64,000 nt of DNA. It comes from Streptomyces sp. MP131-18. Lineage in GTDB: Bacteria; Actinomycetota; Actinomycetes; Streptomycetales; Streptomycetaceae. Position 1 is the stretch's first letter. Every line of letters begins with the position of its first letter. A model generated the notes under the pieces. The model was not told where the DNA came from. It saw only the letters and a program-made list of their open reading frames with translations, and searched no databases. Positions 60,729-64,000 of this stretch are shown in pieces. Where the stretch lies: assembly GCF_001984575.1 (NCBI RefSeq), contig NZ_LZNS01000001.1:2776872-2840871 (forward strand). Direction: 5' to 3'. The position numbers were made by a program, and so were the translations under genes.

Positions 60729-62492
60729 ATGACCGCACACCGCACACCGTCGCACCCGCAACCACTCGGCCCCGCCGACCCGCGGGAGGTCGCGGGCTAC
60801 GCGCTCCAGGCGCGTCTCGGCTCCGGCGGCATGGGCAGCGTGTACCTCTCCTATACACGCGGCGGCCAGCCGATCGCCCTGAAGGTGGTGCGCAGCGAGC
60901 TGGCCGACGATCCGGAGTTCCGGCGGCGCTTCGAGTTCGAAGTACGCGCGGCGCGCCGCGTACAGGGCGTCTACACCGTGCCCGTGCTCGACAGCAACAC
61001 CGAGGGCTCCGCGCCGTGGCTGGCCACGGCGTATGTTCCCGGCCTCTCCCTCTCGGACGCGGTGCGCACCTACGGGCCGCTGCCGCCGGAAACGGTGCTG
61101 CTGCTGGTGGGCGGCGTGGCCGAGGCGCTCCAGTCGATCCACGCGGCCGGGATCATCCACCGCGACCTGAAGCCGGGCAACGTGCTGCTGGCCTCGGACG
61201 GGCCGAAGGTGATCGACTTCGGCATCGCGCGGGCCGCCGACGTCACCGCCCTGACGGGGACCGACGTGCGGGTGGGCACGCCCTCGTACATGGCGCCCGA
61301 GCAGATCACCGGCGCCTCGGCGGGGCCGCCGACGGACGTGTTCGCGCTCGGCCTCGTCGCGCACTACGCGGCAGGTGGCAGGCACCCGTTCGGCGAGGGT
61401 GCGGCGCACGCGGTGATGTACCGCATCGTTCAGGAGGAGCCCGATCTCGCCACGGCCCCCGAGGCGCTGCGCGGGCTGATCGCCGCCTGCCTGGCCAAGG
61501 ACGCCGCGGCCCGGCCGACGCCCGCGGAGGTCATCGACGCGTGCCGGGCGCTCGCGCCCGGCCGCACGCTGCGCCGGCAGGAGAGCTGGCTGCCCGCGCC
61601 GGTCGCGGACGAGGTCACCCAGCGGCTGAACGCCCCACCGCCCGCGCCCACGCCGGAACTCGCGCCGCCCGCACCCGCGCCGCCGGCACCGCCCGCCGGG
61701 CCGCCGACGCCGGTGCCGGTGCCGGTGCCCTCGCGGCCGCCGGAGCCGGCGGGCCGGTCCAGGCCGCGCGGGCAGATCGCGCTGGCCGTGGTGGCGGTGC
61801 TCGCGGTGATCATCGCCGGCGTCCTGGCGCTGCAACTCGCCGGCGGGGACGACGAAGGCGGCGCGCCGCAGGGCGATGCCGCGGGCGGCGCAGTGGGAGA
61901 AGGAGGAGAAGGAGGAGAAGGAGAGGAGCCGGCGGACGATTCGGCGGACGGCGACCGCCCGCCGCAGCACACCGACCCGGACGCCCCCTACTACGTGGCA
62001 CAGGAGGACGTCTCGCTGCCGCTGCGCGCGCCGATCTTCCACGAACAGCACAACGTCGTGGGCGGCGAGTGCTACGAGGCGAACGTCACGCAGTTCGACC
62101 CCGAGGAGCTGACCGTCCAGGCCGTCGCTTACGGCGACTTCGAGTTCCGCGGCCTCGACTCGGCCATCCGGTACATGTTCTGCGACGACGACTCGGTGGT
62201 GAACGACGGCATCTCGTTCACGCCCGAGCTGTTCGTCGGCACGATCGACATCCGGGAGCCCACGGCGGAGCAGTGCTACGCCGCCGCGCACGATGCGCCG
62301 CTGGCCAACCCCGTTCCGCCGGACGACATCCTGCGGGGCAGCAGCCTGTCGGAGGGCATGGGCATCTGCGTGGAGACGGCCACGGGCACGCTCACACTGC
62401 TGTGGATCGACCGCGTGGAGGTCAATCCCACCAACCGCGACCTGCCCACCTATGTGACGACCGCGACCCAGTGGAAGCCCAACAACGAGTAA
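60729..62492 (+). CDS. Transmembrane Ser/Thr protein kinase with extracellular sensor
   Basis: The 587-residue kinase has the glycine loop LGSGGMGSVY, Lys52, HRDLKPGN (144-151), DFG (163-165) and APEQ. A proline-rich linker (300-340) leads to one transmembrane helix (349-372; GQIALAVVAVLAVIIAGVLA), an acidic Gly/Glu tract and an extracellular domain of about 170 residues with four Cys (GECYEANVTQF, YMFCDDD, AEQCYAAAHDAPLAN, GICVETATGTLTLL). It senses an unknown external cue, as PknB-type kinases do, but with a non-PASTA domain. ATG 60729 follows GGAAGG. Convergent with the OmpA-like gene, 6 bp apart. Confidence 0.93.
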   Translation: MTAHRTPSHPQPLGPADPREVAGYALQARLGSGGMGSVYLSYTRGGQPIALKVVRSELADDPEFRRRFEFEVRAARRVQGVYTVPVLDSNTEGSAPWLATAYVPGLSLSDAVRTYGPLPPETVLLLVGGVAEALQSIHAAGIIHRDLKPGNVLLASDGPKVIDFGIARAADVTALTGTDVRVGTPSYMAPEQITGASAGPPTDVFALGLVAHYAAGGRHPFGEGAAHAVMYRIVQEEPDLATAPEALRGLIAACLAKDAAARPTPAEVIDACRALAPGRTLRRQESWLPAPVADEVTQRLNAPPPAPTPELAPPAPAPPAPPAGPPTPVPVPVPSRPPEPAGRSRPRGQIALAVVAVLAVIIAGVLALQLAGGDDEGGAPQGDAAGGAVGEGGEGGEGEEPADDSADGDRPPQHTDPDAPYYVAQEDVSLPLRAPIFHEQHNVVGGECYEANVTQFDPEELTVQAVAYGDFEFRGLDSAIRYMFCDDDSVVNDGISFTPELFVGTIDIREPTAEQCYAAAHDAPLANPVPPDDILRGSSLSEGMGICVETATGTLTLLWIDRVEVNPTNRDLPTYVTTATQWKPNNE

Positions 62493-62498
62493 CGGCTC

Positions 62499-63248
62499 TC
62501 ACTCCTCGGTCGGCCAGGAGATCTCCACCCGGCGGTTGCCCTGCCGGCCCTCCTCCGTGGTGTTGTCGTACAGCGGGTAGTCCTCGCTGTAGCCGCGCAC
62601 GTTGAACTGGATCTCGGTCGGATTCTCGATGAGGTCGAGCAGCGCGTCCTGCGTGTTCCAGGCGCGCTCGTCGGACAGCACCCGGCCGCTCTCGTAGCTG
62701 CCCTGGTCGTCGGTGAACCCGAAGATGTTGACCTCCGCGGGGCCTGACGCGTCGATCGCGGCGGCCACGTCCTGGAGCGCCGCCTGCGCCTCGTCGCCCA
62801 GCTCGGCGCTGCCCTCCGCGAACAGCACGTCGGTCTGGAGCGTGAACTTGTGGGTGCCGCCCGTCCGTTCCTCGCGCTGCTCACCCCCGCCGGCGGGGGC
62901 CTGGCCGTCCTCGGCGCCGCCGGTTTCCCCACCGGTTTCCCCACCGGTTTCCCCGCCCGTGTCGCCGCCCGTCGTGCCGCCGCCGGTGGTGGGGTCCTCC
63001 TCGCCGGCCTCGCCGGAGGCCAGGTCCTCGGTGATGAACTTGATGTCGAGCACCCGCGGGTCGGCCAGCGTCGCGCCGTCGCCGAGCATCAGCCCGGCGG
63101 ATTCCGGATCGATCTCGGGCGGCACGGGCTCCACATAGCCCGGCGGGGGGTCGTCCTCGGCCATCGCGGGCGTGCCGAGCGCGATGACGGCCGCGCCGGA
63201 CAGCGCGATCGCACCCACCCGGCAGGAACGGTGCAGTCCGTACGTCAT
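62499..63248 (-). CDS. Secreted OmpA-like peptidoglycan-binding protein
   Basis: This 249-residue protein has a signal peptide (AIALSGAAVIALGTPAMA), a Gly/Thr/Glu-rich linker encoded partly by 12-bp tandem repeats (62920-62955), and a C-terminal OmpA domain: TLQTDVLFAEGSAELGDEAQ, VNIFGFTDDQGSYESGRVLS, DERAWNTQDALLDLIENPTE, and NRRVEISWP. The domain normally anchors proteins to peptidoglycan through meso-DAP contacts. In a monoderm it may bind the wall directly. It is downstream of the lipoprotein gene by 13 bp, in one operon. Confidence 0.9.
   Translation of the reverse strand: MTYGLHRSCRVGAIALSGAAVIALGTPAMAEDDPPPGYVEPVPPEIDPESAGLMLGDGATLADPRVLDIKFITEDLASGEAGEEDPTTGGGTTGGDTGGETGGETGGETGGAEDGQAPAGGGEQREERTGGTHKFTLQTDVLFAEGSAELGDEAQAALQDVAAAIDASGPAEVNIFGFTDDQGSYESGRVLSDERAWNTQDALLDLIENPTEIQFNVRGYSEDYPLYDNTTEEGRQGNRRVEISWPTEE
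62920..62955. repeat. Three 12-bp tandem repeats in the OmpA-like gene
   Basis: CCGGTTTCCCCA occurs three times in a row (last base changed in the third). On the coding strand it gives a GETGGETGGETGG linker. Such in-frame repeats can change in number without breaking the reading frame. Confidence 0.85.
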
Positions 63249-63261
63249 CTCTGCGTTCCCC

Positions 63262-63879
63262 TCAGCGGATCTGGATGGTGGCCGGGGGCATGTTGCCCAC
63301 CTGGAACGAGACTTCGGCGGTCCCCTCCTCGGGCTCGGGGAACTGCGCGAACCACGGCACGGTCGCGCCCGCCTCGATGCCGGTCCCGAAACCCGTGCAC
63401 AGGCAGCGCCCGCTGGTGTCGCGGAGGATCAGGTAGCGCTTGCCCTCCTCGTTGGCCACGACCGAGGCGCCTGCCATGGAGAACCCGTTCTCGGACAGCT
63501 CCCGCTCCGGGCCCGCCCAGCGCGTGGTGAACCAGGTGCCGTCGCCGCCGTTGGTGACGGTCCCCTCGACGGTCAGGAAACCGCCGGCCTCGCGCTCGGC
63601 GCGGGTGATGGCGAGTGTGATGCTCTCCTCGCCGGTCACCTCGGCCAGCAGCTCGGCCGGCTCCTCCTCGTCACCGTCCGGGGTCTCCTCGTCCCCGCCC
63701 TCCCCGCCGTCGGCGTTCGCACCGTCGTCCGGGGTGGCGTCCGCGCTCTCCTCGCTCTCCCGCGCATCACCGTCGTCGTCGCCACCCCCGCCCCCGCAGC
63801 TGGCCACGGCGATCACCAGGGCGGCGCCGAGCGCCACCACGATCAGGATGAGTCGGGACTTGTTCTCACGGAGATCCAT
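63262..63879 (-). CDS. Lipoprotein, unknown family
   Basis: The 205-residue protein has a short basic start, a hydrophobic segment and a lipobox-like VASC (Cys28), an acidic Asp/Glu/Ala linker of 50 residues and a C-terminal beta-rich domain (ITLAITRAEREAGGFLTVEG, TVTNGGDGTWFTTRWAGPER, KRYLILRDTSGRCLCTGFGT, GIEAGATVPWFAQFPEPEEG) with a CLC motif. The domain is immunoglobulin-like. It lies 13 bp upstream of the OmpA-like gene on the same strand. No named family is recognised. Confidence 0.72.
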   Translation of the reverse strand: MDLRENKSRLILIVVALGAALVIAVASCGGGGGDDDGDARESEESADATPDDGANADGGEGGDEETPDGDEEEPAELLAEVTGEESITLAITRAEREAGGFLTVEGTVTNGGDGTWFTTRWAGPERELSENGFSMAGASVVANEEGKRYLILRDTSGRCLCTGFGTGIEAGATVPWFAQFPEPEEGTAEVSFQVGNMPPATIQIR

Positions 63880-63915
63880 CGGGCGCCGGTCCTTCGTGCG
63901 TCAGCATGTCGGTGG

Positions 63916-64000
63916 TCAGTCTTCTAGATAGACCCGGAAAAGATCACGAGCTTCGGGCAGGTCTTCATCGTCGGCGGGGTCGAACGACCAGTCCTCCTCC
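63916..64000 (-). CDS. C-terminal end of a gene cut by the window edge
   Basis: The last 27 codons before TGA (63916-63918) encode an acidic tail, DWSFDPADDEDLPEARDLFR, then VYLED. It is the upstream gene of the lipoprotein/OmpA operon, with a 36-bp gap. Only this piece is visible, so no family can be given. Confidence 0.5.
   Translation of the reverse strand, partial: EEDWSFDPADDEDLPEARDLFRVYLED

Noticed and set aside
60102..62291. Long minus-strand frame opposite the transmembrane kinase gene
   Set aside because: Only its last 181 codons (from ATG 60647) match a family, DUF1990; the rest is a shadow of the kinase gene.
62920..62955. Short regular repeats as a CRISPR array
   Set aside because: The 12-bp units have no spacers and lie in frame inside a coding linker.

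Overview
The window is high-GC actinomycete chromosome. The WhiB-type regulator, Ser/Thr kinases, the GAF-SpoIIE-HATPase phosphatase, DUF1707, DUF4245, DUF402 and AI-2E families, very strong GC bias at third codon positions, GTG starts and many 4-bp ATGA/GTGA start-stop overlaps all point to Streptomyces or a close relative. No rRNA, tRNA, CRISPR array or recognisable secondary-metabolite cluster was found.

Left half (1 to about 30.5 kb) is accessory and partly decayed. It opens with the ruins of a Ser/Thr kinase fused to a family-3 solute-binding domain. A compact DUF2089 / small membrane protein / SHOCT-like operon follows. Then come a DHA2-type exporter with a divergent TetR repressor, a MITE-like element that sits on that repressor's stop codon, and a second TetR gene near a Baeyer-Villiger monooxygenase and an SMP-30-like lipoprotein that face each other across a perfect palindromic operator. 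From 9.1 to 16.6 kb lies a sugar or sugar-acid uptake and catabolism locus on the minus strand: a DeoR-HTH/LacI-sensor hybrid regulator, a lipoprotein binding protein, two permeases, a 2-hydroxyacid dehydrogenase and a DUF2264 protein. It has no ATPase gene of its own, so a shared ATPase such as MsiK probably energises it.

From 16.7 to 30.5 kb the sequence is a mosaic of intact genes (a saccharopine-dehydrogenase-like oxidoreductase, GlxA-type and AraC regulators, a VapBC-like pair, two SDRs, tandem MmcQ/YjbR genes, a TetR with twin operators) and gene fragments. The fragments are of SMI1/KNR4, a possible TPR protein, two IS5-type transposases, an IS256-type transposase, RarA, a quinone oxidoreductase, a histidine kinase, a CPBP protease, and a 150-bp inverted copy of the 3' end of the phosphatase gene at 40.5 kb. 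Two 121-bp direct repeats bracket the VapBC pair.

Right half (30.5 to 64 kb) is conserved core: YchF, IspH, exonuclease VII (xseA-xseB), class II fructose-1,6-bisphosphatase, WhiB-like regulator, DUF1707, an SPFH protein translationally coupled to a small ribbon-helix-helix protein, the GAF-SpoIIE-HATPase phosphatase, DUF402, class II fumarase, a cytosolic Ser/Thr kinase divergent from a large surface protein, a PadR-controlled FtsX-type ABC exporter with a 32-bp palindromic operator, a membrane alpha/beta-hydrolase, an AI-2E permease, a secreted lytic transglycosylase, PIN-PhoH, an undecaprenyl-diphosphate-synthase-type prenyltransferase, prepilin peptidase and DUF1990. It ends with a surface-sensing cluster: a transmembrane Ser/Thr kinase, a secreted OmpA-like protein, a lipoprotein and a gene cut by the window edge.

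No feature here is clearly a new defence or biosynthetic system. The best candidates for new biology are the kinase/solute-binding fusion remnant, the DUF2089/SHOCT operon with its AT-rich leader, the repeat-flanked VapBC island, the DUF2264 sugar locus with its two operator-like sites, and the SPFH/RHH pair.
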